Assembly (NCBI GenBank): GCA_017622815.1
Contig: JAGAQH010000020.1
Location: 1-64,000, forward strand
DNA: 64,000 nucleotides
Reading direction: 5' to 3'
Origin: Bacteroidaceae bacterium
GTDB lineage: Bacteria > Bacteroidota > Bacteroidia > Bacteroidales > Bacteroidaceae
Shown: piece by piece, positions 33,122 through 40,932 of the stretch
How the letters are laid out: each line of letters starts with the position of its first letter
How positions within the stretch are numbered: position 1 is the first letter of the stretch
Notes under the pieces: model-generated
What the model was told of the DNA's origin: nothing
The model's input: the letters and a program-made list of their open reading frames with translations, nothing else
Databases searched by the model: none
Made by a program: the position numbers and the translations under genes

Positions 33122-35668
33122 ATGATAAAGGATTTCAAGAAGACAGCCATACTCACGTCGCAAGGCGAAATAAGTTACAGGTCCATGCTTCAGCATATTG
33201 ACCACTTCGCCACACACACTCCCAAGGGAGCAGACAAGAAGACCGTCATATTCTCGGAGAACAGGGAAGGATGGATATATGCCTTCTTCTCCATCTGGAA
33301 GAACGGCGGCATTGCCATCCCCGTGGATGCATCGTCCACGGCACAGGATCTGGCATACATACTGAAGGACAGCGGAAGCCAGTGCATCTGGACATCCGAC
33401 GAGCATATCCAGGTAGTGCAGGAGGCCATTTCCCTGTCAGGGGCACAGGTGCGCATGCTGAATATCGACAATTACGAGAACGCCGGCATACCAGAGAGCG
33501 GAGAAGGTGCACCCGAACCCTCCACCTGGAGCAGAAGGGAGGAGGATACGGCAGTAATCATCTACACCTCCGGCACAACGGGTTCGCCAAAGGGTGTAAT
33601 GCTCACCCTGGGAAATCTGATGGCCAACATACGGGGCGTATCGGACGAGGTGTGCATCTTCAACAACGAACGGCGTGCCCTCATTCTCCTGCCCCTGCAT
33701 CATGTCCTGCCCCTGCAGGGATGCATGATAGCACCCATCCTGCTTGGTGGCGGTGTGGCCATAAGTCCGGGGATGACAGGTCCCGAAATCATGAACACCC
33801 TGTGCCGTGGCAAGGTAGCGATTTTCGTGGGAGTACCACGCCTGTGGCAGACGCTCTACACGGGCATCATGAAGCAGATAGAGGCCAAGGCCGTAACACG
33901 TGCCCTGTTCCGTTTCTGCGCATGGGCAAAGAGTCCTGCCCTGTCGCGCTTCATCTTCCAGAAGGTGCACAAGAAGATGGGCGGCAACATACAGTTCTGC
34001 GTCAGCGGTGGTGCCGCACTGGATGCCGAGATAGGCAGGGGTCTGGAAACATTGGGCCTGAACCTGCTGGAAGGCTATGGCATGACGGAGACGGCTCCCA
34101 TCATAGCATTCACACGTCCCGGAGACTACATACCCGGTTGCGTGGGCCTGCCCCTGCCCTCTGTGGAGTGCAAGATAATCCCCAGCGAGATGGGGACCAT
34201 GGAAGAAGGCCGTGTGGTGGTGGGCGAACTGTGCGCCAAGGGGCCGAATGTGATGAAGGGATACTACAACCGTCCCGAAGAAACGGCAGCCACAATAGAC
34301 GGGGACGGTTTCATCCACACAGGCGACCTGGCACGCTTCGACGAGGCCGGACGTGTCTACATCACCGGACGGTGCAAGGAAATCATCGTCCTGTCCAACG
34401 GCAAGAACGTACAACCTGCCGAGATAGAGGCAAAAATAGAGAAGTACTCCACCTACGTGCACGAGGCTGCCATCACGCAGAAGGGCGACATGCTTTGCGC
34501 CATCATCGTGCCGCAGACGGAGTGGGCAAAGGACCTTACCGACCAGCAGGCAGAGGAAATCATAAAGAAGGAGGTGCTGGAACCATACAACCACACCGTG
34601 CCCCAGTACAAGAAGGTGATGACCCTGTGCATATTCCGTGGCGACCTGCCACGCACCAAACTGGAGAAACTCCAGCGCTTCCGCCTGAAGGACATCCTGG
34701 AAGGGCAATATGCAGGAGAACCCGTCGACGAGGCTCCCATCGAAGAACCCGATAGCGAGGAATACCGCATACTGAAGCAGTACATAGAGGGAGAGAAGAA
34801 ACTGACCCTGCGCCCCACCGACCGCATAGAGACGGACCTTGGCATGGATTCGCTCGACCGCATAAGCCTGCAGACATTCATAGAGAACACATTCGGAGTG
34901 CAGGTAAGCGCAGAGAGCCTCCTGGGGTTCCGCGACGTCAGTGCCCTGGCTCTTCACATACAGGAGAACAAGACACGCATGGAAGTGGAGGAAATCGACT
35001 GGAACAGATTGCTCTCCTTCCCTGAGAACCCCGAGGACAGCAATACAGAGTGCGAACAGTGCACACGCCGCACCTCGCCACTCATGTCCGTGTGGGCAAA
35101 GATGATGAAGGGGTTCATAAGCCTCTACAACGGTCTTACCATCATAGGGCAGGAGAATATCCCCGCCTCGGGCCCCTTCATCCTGGCGCCCAACCACCAG
35201 AGTTTCATGGACGGACCTGTGGCCATGGCAGGACTTACCTCCGAACAGATAAGGAACAGTTTCTTCTATGCCACCGAGGAGCACGTACGCGGAAGTCTGC
35301 GCCGCACCCTGGCACGCCGCAACAATGTCATCATCATGGAGCGTGCACGCCTTAAGGAATCCATCATGGAAATGGCATCTGTGCTGAAGAGGGGACAGAA
35401 CCTGATAATCTTCCCCGAAGGCACGCGCACACGCACCGGCTTTGTGGGCGAATTCAAGAAGACCTTTGCCATCCTGGCCACAGAACTGAACATCCCCATA
35501 GTGCCCGTCCGCATCAGCGGTGCATACGAGGCCTGGCCGAGAAGCAAGAAACTGCCCTCGCCCAAACCCGTAAAGGTGGAATACCTGAAACCCATCATGC
35601 CCAAGGCCGAACAGGAGGACTATGATGCCCTGGCCAACCGCGTGCGGAAAGCAATAGTAGGGGAATAA
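33122..35668 (+). CDS. Acyl-CoA synthetase / acyl carrier / PlsC acyltransferase fusion
   Basis: 848 residues with three enzymes in one chain. An AMP-binding acyl-activating domain (about 1-520) carries the P-loop YTSGTTGSPKG near 148-158, GYGMTE, and TGDLARFDEAG. An acyl-carrier domain (about 540-640) has the phosphopantetheine site Ser577 in LGMDSLD. A PlsC/LPLAT acyltransferase (about 665-848) has the catalytic NHQSFMD (His692, Asp697) and FPEGTR (764-769). It should activate a free fatty acid, load it on its own carrier domain, and acylate a lysophospholipid or related acceptor, as Aas does. No TM helices are evident, so it is probably cytoplasmic or peripheral. The terminator at 33040 and the spacer repeat at 35690 isolate it as a single gene. 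Confidence 0.93.
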   Translation: MIKDFKKTAILTSQGEISYRSMLQHIDHFATHTPKGADKKTVIFSENREGWIYAFFSIWKNGGIAIPVDASSTAQDLAYILKDSGSQCIWTSDEHIQVVQEAISLSGAQVRMLNIDNYENAGIPESGEGAPEPSTWSRREEDTAVIIYTSGTTGSPKGVMLTLGNLMANIRGVSDEVCIFNNERRALILLPLHHVLPLQGCMIAPILLGGGVAISPGMTGPEIMNTLCRGKVAIFVGVPRLWQTLYTGIMKQIEAKAVTRALFRFCAWAKSPALSRFIFQKVHKKMGGNIQFCVSGGAALDAEIGRGLETLGLNLLEGYGMTETAPIIAFTRPGDYIPGCVGLPLPSVECKIIPSEMGTMEEGRVVVGELCAKGPNVMKGYYNRPEETAATIDGDGFIHTGDLARFDEAGRVYITGRCKEIIVLSNGKNVQPAEIEAKIEKYSTYVHEAAITQKGDMLCAIIVPQTEWAKDLTDQQAEEIIKKEVLEPYNHTVPQYKKVMTLCIFRGDLPRTKLEKLQRFRLKDILEGQYAGEPVDEAPIEEPDSEEYRILKQYIEGEKKLTLRPTDRIETDLGMDSLDRISLQTFIENTFGVQVSAESLLGFRDVSALALHIQENKTRMEVEEIDWNRLLSFPENPEDSNTECEQCTRRTSPLMSVWAKMMKGFISLYNGLTIIGQENIPASGPFILAPNHQSFMDGPVAMAGLTSEQIRNSFFYATEEHVRGSLRRTLARRNNVIIMERARLKESIMEMASVLKRGQNLIIFPEGTRTRTGFVGEFKKTFAILATELNIPIVPVRISGAYEAWPRSKKLPSPKPVKVEYLKPIMPKAEQEDYDALANRVRKAIVGE

Positions 35669-35689
35669 AACGGAAAACGGAAAACGGAA

Positions 35690-35778
35690 ATCTGCGAGTA
35701 AGCGAGAGCAATCAAACTTGTTTGAATTGCCGAGCGGGAGCAGATTCAAGACCGCAAAGCGGGATTAAAACGGAAAAC
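35690..35778. repeat. TAAGCGAG hairpin repeat, copy C
   Basis: GAGTAAGCGAGAGCAATCAA, then ACTTGTTTGAATTGCCGAGC and GGGAGCAGATTC. The stem GCAATCAAAC-TT-GTTTGAATTGC differs from other copies but is self-complementary. GGAAAAC-type repeats flank it on both sides. Confidence 0.7.
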
Positions 35779-35849
35779 TCCCTAAAGACCCTAAAACCCC
35801 CAAGCCCCCAAGCCCAAAACAACAAGATCAAAACCAAACACAACACAAT

Positions 35850-37022
35850 ATGACAAACGAAATTTCCAAGAACATACGCTACATCGGTGTGGACGATCTG
35901 GACATAGACCTCTTCGAGAGCCAGTACATCGTGCCCGAGGGTATGAGTTACAACAGTTGGGTCATCCTGGACGACAAGGTGGCCGTAATGGATACCGCCG
36001 ACGGACGCAAGGAAAAGGAATGGACTGCCAACCTCGTTGCTGCCCTGGAGGGACGCACACCCGACTATCTCGTATGCCAGCACATGGAGCCTGACCACTC
36101 TGCCATCGTTGGCAAGATGATGCAGGACTACCCCACCCTCACCCTCGTCTGCTCCCAGCAGACGGTGAAGATGCTGGCACACTATTTTGACTCGGCATCC
36201 TTTGCCGACCGCATACAGGTGGTAAAGGAGGGCGACAGCCTCTCTCTGGGCACACACACGCTTCACTTCATTGCCGCACCCATGGTGCACTGGCCTGAAG
36301 TGATAATGACCTACGAATCCAGCGAGAAGATACTCTTTGCCGCCGACGGTTTCGGCAAGTTCGGTGCACTCTGCAACGAAACGGACGACTGGGCATGCGA
36401 GGCACGCCGCTACTACTTCAACATCGTGGGCAAGTACGGCATGCAGGTGCAGAACGTGCTGAAGAAGGCTTCCACCCTGGAAATCAGCGCCATCATGCCT
36501 CTGCACGGTCCTGTGCTCCAAGGCGAGGCCATGGCAGAAGCCATACGCCTGTACGACCTCTGGAGCCGCTACGAACCCGAGAGCGACGGCATCCTCCTGG
36601 CCTATGCCAGCATACACGGCAACACGGCACAGGTGGCACGCCATCTGGCCGAGGTGCTGAAGCAGAAGGGGGCCGCAAAGGTGGTGGTCAGCGACCTGAG
36701 CCGCGACGACATGGCAGAGGTCATCGAGGACGCCTTCCGCTATCCCCGTGTCGTATGCCTTGCCTCCTCCTACGATGCCGGAGTGTTCCCCCCGATGCAC
36801 GATTTCCTGCACCACCTGCAGATAAAGGCATACCAGCGCCGCCGCTTCGGCCTTGTGGAGAACGGCACCTGGGCTCCCACGGCAGCCAAGGTGATGCGCC
36901 ACATGATAGAGAGCATGAAGCAGTGCGAGATAGTGGAACCCACCGTAACCATCTGGGGCAAACTGAAGGAAACCGACAAGCCCGCCCTGGAAGCCCTGGC
37001 GGACGCCATGCTTGCCGAATAA
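35850..37022 (+). CDS. A-type flavodiiron protein (FprA/ROO family)
   Basis: 390 residues. The metallo-beta-lactamase-like domain (1-245) holds the diiron ligands in QHMEPDHSA (H-x-E-x-D-H pattern, about 78-84), MVHWPE, and MPLHGPVL. A flavodoxin domain from about 250 has the FMN loop YASIHGNTAQVA. Such proteins reduce O2 to water or NO to N2O, using rubredoxin or NADH-linked donors, and protect anaerobes from oxidative or nitrosative stress. Length is standard and no C-terminal rubredoxin is fused. It stands alone between the fusion acyltransferase and a strong terminator at 37070. Confidence 0.95.
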   Translation: MTNEISKNIRYIGVDDLDIDLFESQYIVPEGMSYNSWVILDDKVAVMDTADGRKEKEWTANLVAALEGRTPDYLVCQHMEPDHSAIVGKMMQDYPTLTLVCSQQTVKMLAHYFDSASFADRIQVVKEGDSLSLGTHTLHFIAAPMVHWPEVIMTYESSEKILFAADGFGKFGALCNETDDWACEARRYYFNIVGKYGMQVQNVLKKASTLEISAIMPLHGPVLQGEAMAEAIRLYDLWSRYEPESDGILLAYASIHGNTAQVARHLAEVLKQKGAAKVVVSDLSRDDMAEVIEDAFRYPRVVCLASSYDAGVFPPMHDFLHHLQIKAYQRRRFGLVENGTWAPTAAKVMRHMIESMKQCEIVEPTVTIWGKLKETDKPALEALADAMLAE

Positions 37023-37069
37023 GGAGAATAAAGGGTAACGGTCATCACAAGACCTGCCAAAAAGCCGGA

Positions 37070-37102
37070 AGGGACACGACTGAAGTGTCCCTTCTTTTTT
37101 TG
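37070..37102 (+). terminator. Intrinsic terminator after the flavodiiron gene
   Basis: AAGGGACAC (37070-37078) pairs with GTGTCCCTT (37086-37094), followed by CTTTTTTTG. Confidence 0.9.
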
Positions 37103-37181
37103 TCCGTGCAGTCATCCTGCATGCTATCCTATCTATATGAATGTCGGGTGAAAAGGAAAACGCATACCGGCACATGATAGC

Positions 37182-38246
37182 ATGGAGAAACTGGATATCG
37201 ACTCATACCTTAGGGTAAACGCCTCATTCCGCAAAAGGATGGTATATCGCATAGGCGTGGATTGCGGGTTCTTTGTGGAGATGAACTATATGGTGAATGC
37301 CATGCTCTATTGCCTGACACACCGCATCAGGTTCCAACTATATTCGGAGAACGCCAATTTCGGCACCGGCATCGGGTGGACAGAATACTTCCTGCCCTTC
37401 TGCGAAGAGGTGCATGAGAAGTTCCACAAAAAGTACAATTTCCACAGACTGCCGTCCTGGCGCAAAATCCTGAGGCTATGCGGCAGACAGAAGTCCCTGG
37501 GGGCTATTGCATGGAAAGCGAAGTCTGGCATGAAAACCTTGACTGGCAGGTTGGCGTCCCTATGGACTTACGGAGAAGCGGTATTCCTTTCGCAGGACGT
37601 TTCTTTGGAAGGGGTGCAGAGGTTCTGCGTTCCGGAACTTGGCATAGATACCGACTATATGAGTGCATACAGCATGGTAGCACGCATGGTTTGGAGGTTT
37701 ACGCCGGAGATGATACGACTGGAAAACAGTTACAAGGCCAAACTACGCCTGCCGTCCGTCTACTCCGCTGTGCAGATAAGGGGTGGCGACAAGATTACGG
37801 AGACGAGCCTGATAGACGGAAAGACCATTATAAGCAGATTGGAGTTTGGGAGTGAGGAGGCTTGCCTGTTCATCCTTACTGATGACTACCGCCAGTACCG
37901 GAAGGCTCAGGAGGATTTCCCCGACCTGAGGATTCTGACGCTATGCCAACAGGACGAGAAGGGCTATTGTCACCAGCGGTTCTGCAATGAAGACCCCTCC
38001 AGCAAGAAGGATGCCATCCGCCGCCTTCTCGTCTCCGCAGACCTGTTGCTATCAAGCCTTTCCTTTGTGGGAAGCATCACCACAGGGCCGAGTGTCTTCG
38101 TCATGAAGGTGAGGCACCGCGACCTGCTCGCTCAGGCCGTGGATTGCCCAAGGGAGGAACTGACAACGGCATTGCGCCTCCCCATCAACGAACGCTCGGC
38201 GATATCCACTGAATACCTCAGCAGACATGCTACCAGGCAATCCTGA
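37182..38246 (+). CDS. Putative GT23-like (fucosyltransferase-fold) glycosyltransferase
   Basis: 354 residues, soluble. The centre contains YSAVQIRGGDKITETSLIDG (about 197-216), which resembles the HxRRxDK nucleotide-sugar motif of alpha-1,6-fucosyltransferases and NodZ. A later segment, SADLLLSSLSFVGSITTGPSVF, matches the region that closes the donor site (FVGTFSSNV-type). These two marks are all I rely on. Length fits a minimal GT23 enzyme. It would transfer a sugar to an envelope glycan. It has its own terminator upstream and overlaps the 3' end of the convergent sigma-fusion gene by 17 bp. Confidence 0.6.
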   Translation: MEKLDIDSYLRVNASFRKRMVYRIGVDCGFFVEMNYMVNAMLYCLTHRIRFQLYSENANFGTGIGWTEYFLPFCEEVHEKFHKKYNFHRLPSWRKILRLCGRQKSLGAIAWKAKSGMKTLTGRLASLWTYGEAVFLSQDVSLEGVQRFCVPELGIDTDYMSAYSMVARMVWRFTPEMIRLENSYKAKLRLPSVYSAVQIRGGDKITETSLIDGKTIISRLEFGSEEACLFILTDDYRQYRKAQEDFPDLRILTLCQQDEKGYCHQRFCNEDPSSKKDAIRRLLVSADLLLSSLSFVGSITTGPSVFVMKVRHRDLLAQAVDCPREELTTALRLPINERSAISTEYLSRHATRQS

Positions 38247-39927
38247 TACCGAACGGACATGTGAACATTACAGGATGTTCCGTCCATACGGTACGTGTTT
38301 GCCCTCCAGAGGGTATGAACCAGTTGAATGTGGGTTCAGCGAATATGCTGGTATGTGGAGCAAACCTGTACAGAACTCCAACACTCACACCCATCTGCCA
38401 TTGCAGAGAGGGTGTGAAGGTGCTGTTCTCCGACAGAATCGTCTGCCAGTCAACAATATAGTCGCTCTTCGTATTTCCGTATACGGGTATGTGCATCGTT
38501 ACACCCATGGAGGTGTATGCCGACAGCCCTCTGTATGATACCCAATCATAGGACACACGAAGCGGTATGCCGAGATAGTGCACGCTCTGCTTATCCACTA
38601 CGGAGTATCCGCCCTCGCCCATGGTGAATGTGGATTTGAGCAGAGAGTACTGTATGCCGGTTTCCACTCCCCATCTCTTTCCGAGCATTCTTGCAAACGA
38701 CATGCCGAATGTAATTGGGTTTGAGTGCTGTTCCCTTTGCTCTATCTTGCCCGTGTTGTGTGCGGAAATCTTACTGAGGGCAGAAATCCTGGCTGTGTCT
38801 CTGTGGAAAGGAAACTGGTTTAGGTAAGAGGAATACTCTTCCCATGTGCTTACATGGTCGGGTAACGCCAAGGATGCGCTGTCTGGTTCTGGCAGCATGG
38901 ACATATCTACGGCAATAAGTCTGTTGCCGCTTTGTGCCAGAGCAGAACCTATTGAACCAGTGAGGCGGAAGTGCCACTTGGTGCTCTTCGTCAGGAAACG
39001 TTCCGGCATATTGTTCCGGGGCATGAGGATTGTTCTTGACAAAGTGTCCTTAACATTGGTTTCCATCAAATCCTCCTCTGTTTCTACAATCAAAGGTTTT
39101 TCGATGGCGACAGGCGGAAGGACAACGGCAACGGAATCAGAATCTTGCGGCAAGGCCGTCTCTTCCATGTCTTCTGCCGATGCCCGACAAACCTCTATCA
39201 TTACAACAGTATCCGCAGGCAGAGTGTCTGCAACGATTTCCTGTTCCTCCACAATGCTATCTGGCGGCAAGATATGCGGGCGCACATGCCGTTGTCCGAC
39301 ATCAACAACCTTCTCCCCTTTGCGCCACCCAATGTGTCTGACAATCAGACTCCATGCCAGAGGAACCATCAACACAATCAGCACCCAGATTGTACCGCCC
39401 TCTATCATACGCCTGAGCATACGCTTGGCGCGAGACAACTGCGACGAAGAACTATGCGGCGCTATGCCCAGCATGTCTGCTATCTCCTTGTGCGAAAAGC
39501 CCTCTACGACCGACAGATGCAATATCTTTCTGTATCCATCGGGCAGGAGGTTAACCAGTCCGAGCAGTTCTTTGTAGTTAAGGTCGGCATCGGGCGTGGA
39601 AACGGCATCCGCCATCAACGCATCCTCCTCACTGACAGAGGATATGGGCAACAGGTGCATCCGCTTCCTCTGTTCCACATGCTTCAGTGCCACGTTCCTG
39701 ACTATGGTGGTCAGCCATTCGCTGAACCTGTCATTGTCCCTCAAGTTCCCCAACGACACGAATGCCAGGATAAAGGCATCGTGCACAAGGTCGTCGACCA
39801 CGGTGCTGTCCTCCTTGACAATGTTCATGCATATCCCCGCCATCTTGGGACGGTACGCTCTGTATAATATATCAAAGGCCTTGGCGTCCTTCTCCTTTGC
39901 TCTCTCTACTACTGTGTATAGTTCCAT
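38230..39927 (-). CDS. ECF sigma factor fused to TM helix and outer-membrane-type beta-barrel
   Basis: 565 residues in one uninterrupted frame. Residues 1-175 are an ECF sigma-70 factor: region 2 (about 7-78, with VDDLVHDAFILAF and RFSEWLTTIVRNVA) and region 4 (about 118-170, LPDGYRKILHLSVVEGFSHK then EIADMLGIAPHSSSSQLSRA). A single TM helix lies at 179-197 (TIWVLIVLMVPLAWSLIV). A Pro/Glu/Asp-rich linker runs to about 320. Residues ~405-565 have alternating-hydrophobic strands with LGIPLRVSYDW and EPTFNWFIPSGG, typical of Bacteroidetes 8-stranded OMP barrels. In this phylum sigma and barrel-type membrane proteins are often neighbouring genes, but here they are one chain. Release of the sigma domain would need proteolysis, and otherwise the protein would act at the membrane. 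Confidence 0.88.
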   Translation of the reverse strand: MELYTVVERAKEKDAKAFDILYRAYRPKMAGICMNIVKEDSTVVDDLVHDAFILAFVSLGNLRDNDRFSEWLTTIVRNVALKHVEQRKRMHLLPISSVSEEDALMADAVSTPDADLNYKELLGLVNLLPDGYRKILHLSVVEGFSHKEIADMLGIAPHSSSSQLSRAKRMLRRMIEGGTIWVLIVLMVPLAWSLIVRHIGWRKGEKVVDVGQRHVRPHILPPDSIVEEQEIVADTLPADTVVMIEVCRASAEDMEETALPQDSDSVAVVLPPVAIEKPLIVETEEDLMETNVKDTLSRTILMPRNNMPERFLTKSTKWHFRLTGSIGSALAQSGNRLIAVDMSMLPEPDSASLALPDHVSTWEEYSSYLNQFPFHRDTARISALSKISAHNTGKIEQREQHSNPITFGMSFARMLGKRWGVETGIQYSLLKSTFTMGEGGYSVVDKQSVHYLGIPLRVSYDWVSYRGLSAYTSMGVTMHIPVYGNTKSDYIVDWQTILSENSTFTPSLQWQMGVSVGVLYRFAPHTSIFAEPTFNWFIPSGGQTRTVWTEHPVMFTCPFGIRIAW

Positions 39928-40085
39928 CTGTCAACAGGGACGATGATTTGTGTATGTGTGAATATATAGCCCCTTATAAACATAGATACATCATCCCGTC
40001 AAAAGACTGCATGACTCACGAATATTGATTGTACATTTTACTGGACCTCACCATTTCAGTTACCGCCTCCGACAAGGCAAATTTG

Positions 40086-40140
40086 TTCTCCCGGGTGACA
40101 CGCGCTTGTTGTCCGGGGTGACACGCCCCTGTTGTCCGGG
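40086..40140. repeat. 23-bp repeat, two units
   Basis: GGGTGACACGCGCTTGTTGTCC then GGGGTGACACGCCCCTGTTG, a 23-bp period. It is related in sequence to the prefix of the array at 21045. Confidence 0.6.
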
Positions 40141-40300
40141 AGGAGCATTTCCTGCGTGCCGAGAGCAGGATTTCCATTGCTTGGCAGAGATTTGACTGCC
40201 CCTGCTTCTGTACAATCATAAAGAAAGGTTTTCCGTTTCAACGTTGTTCGCTCAACGCTCTCCATTCATCCGTTCTCCGTTCTTCATTCGTCACAGCAGC

Positions 40301-40391
40301 AGTCCTCTTACTATGAGTACTCCAGTCCTCTTACTATGAGTACTCCAGTCCTCTTAGTATGAGTACTCCAGTCCTCTTAGTATGAGTACTG
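40301..40391. repeat. 23-bp tandem array, four units
   Basis: AGTCCTCTTACTATGAGTAC plus TCC, with unit starts at 40301, 40324, 40347 and 40370. An A/C to G change (TTACTAT to TTAGTAT) splits the array into two and two. The unit carries the ACTCCAGT core seen at 6049-6250. Confidence 0.9.
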
Positions 40392-40414
40392 GTCAAACTC
40401 CGGCTCAGTAGCAA

Positions 40415-40500
40415 AACGAACTAATTGAGATAAATCAGCATATCCAGAACGAACTAATTGAGATAAATCAGCATATCCAGAACGAACTAATTGACTTAAT
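40415..40500. repeat. 33-bp tandem array, 2.6 units
   Basis: AACGAACTAATTGAGATAAA plus TCAGCATATCCAG, with starts at 40415, 40448 and 40481. The spacer 39928-40508 holds only repeats, and I see no gene there. Confidence 0.9.
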
Positions 40501-40508
40501 CGACAGTT

Positions 40509-40811
40509 TTAGTCTATCACTTCCATATAGAAACTTACGGGGCGGAAGCCGTCATTGCAGCTTATCATGGCGCTGTGTGGATTCTTCATCCATCCGTCAA
40601 AGAAGTTGCCTCCTCCACAAGCGAGGGGTTCAACAAATTCCCGCATCGTCTTCCATGCTTCGGGACAGAGACCTTCGGGACGTTTCCCGTCCACCGATAC
40701 CCACGACTGGCCTTCGCACACATCACAGGCATGCTCGATGGGATTCTCGTAAATGGACATCAGGTCGCGATGCTCCACCTTGCGGACGGCCGTTATTCTT
40801 ACCTTCTTCAT
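40509..40811 (-). CDS. TIGR04076 family protein
   Basis: 100 residues, matching a short family of unknown function. It opens MKKVRITAVRKVEHRDLMSIYEN, has the conserved CDVCEG and PEGLCPEAWKTMREFV, and closes with SCNDGFRPVSFYMEV. The spaced cysteines (about 29, 32, 49, 65, 85) may bind a metal. The preceding GH109-like gene has its own terminator, so this is likely a separate unit. Confidence 0.85.
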   Translation of the reverse strand: MKKVRITAVRKVEHRDLMSIYENPIEHACDVCEGQSWVSVDGKRPEGLCPEAWKTMREFVEPLACGGGNFFDGWMKNPHSAMISCNDGFRPVSFYMEVID

Positions 40812-40841
40812 GACATTCCTTATTATACTGTACTAACCAGA

Positions 40842-40882
40842 AAAAGAACATTGGCAGCCCCCCACAGAGGAAGACTGCCAAT
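40842..40882 (-). terminator. Terminator of the GH109-like gene
   Basis: ATTGGCAG (40850-40857) pairs with CTGCCAAT (40875-40882). On the - strand it is followed by GTTCTTTTT. It lies 50 bp after the stop at 40933. Confidence 0.85.
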
Positions 40883-40932
40883 GCTATTGGTTCTTCATTT
40901 GCCCTTTGTCTGGAAGGGCAAGATGGTGCAGA

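Noticed and set aside
33437..35749. A 770-codon open frame on the strand opposite the acyl-CoA synthetase fusion
   Set aside because: It is an antisense shadow caused by strong C/G third-position bias in the real gene. Its product is rich in His, Cys and Gln with no domain pattern.
35712..37175. Long antisense frame over the flavodiiron gene
   Set aside because: Same effect of codon bias. The + strand gene has clear diiron and flavodoxin motifs.
40301..40500. Possible CRISPR array
   Set aside because: The units are directly adjacent with no unique spacers and there are no cas genes. They are simple tandem repeats.
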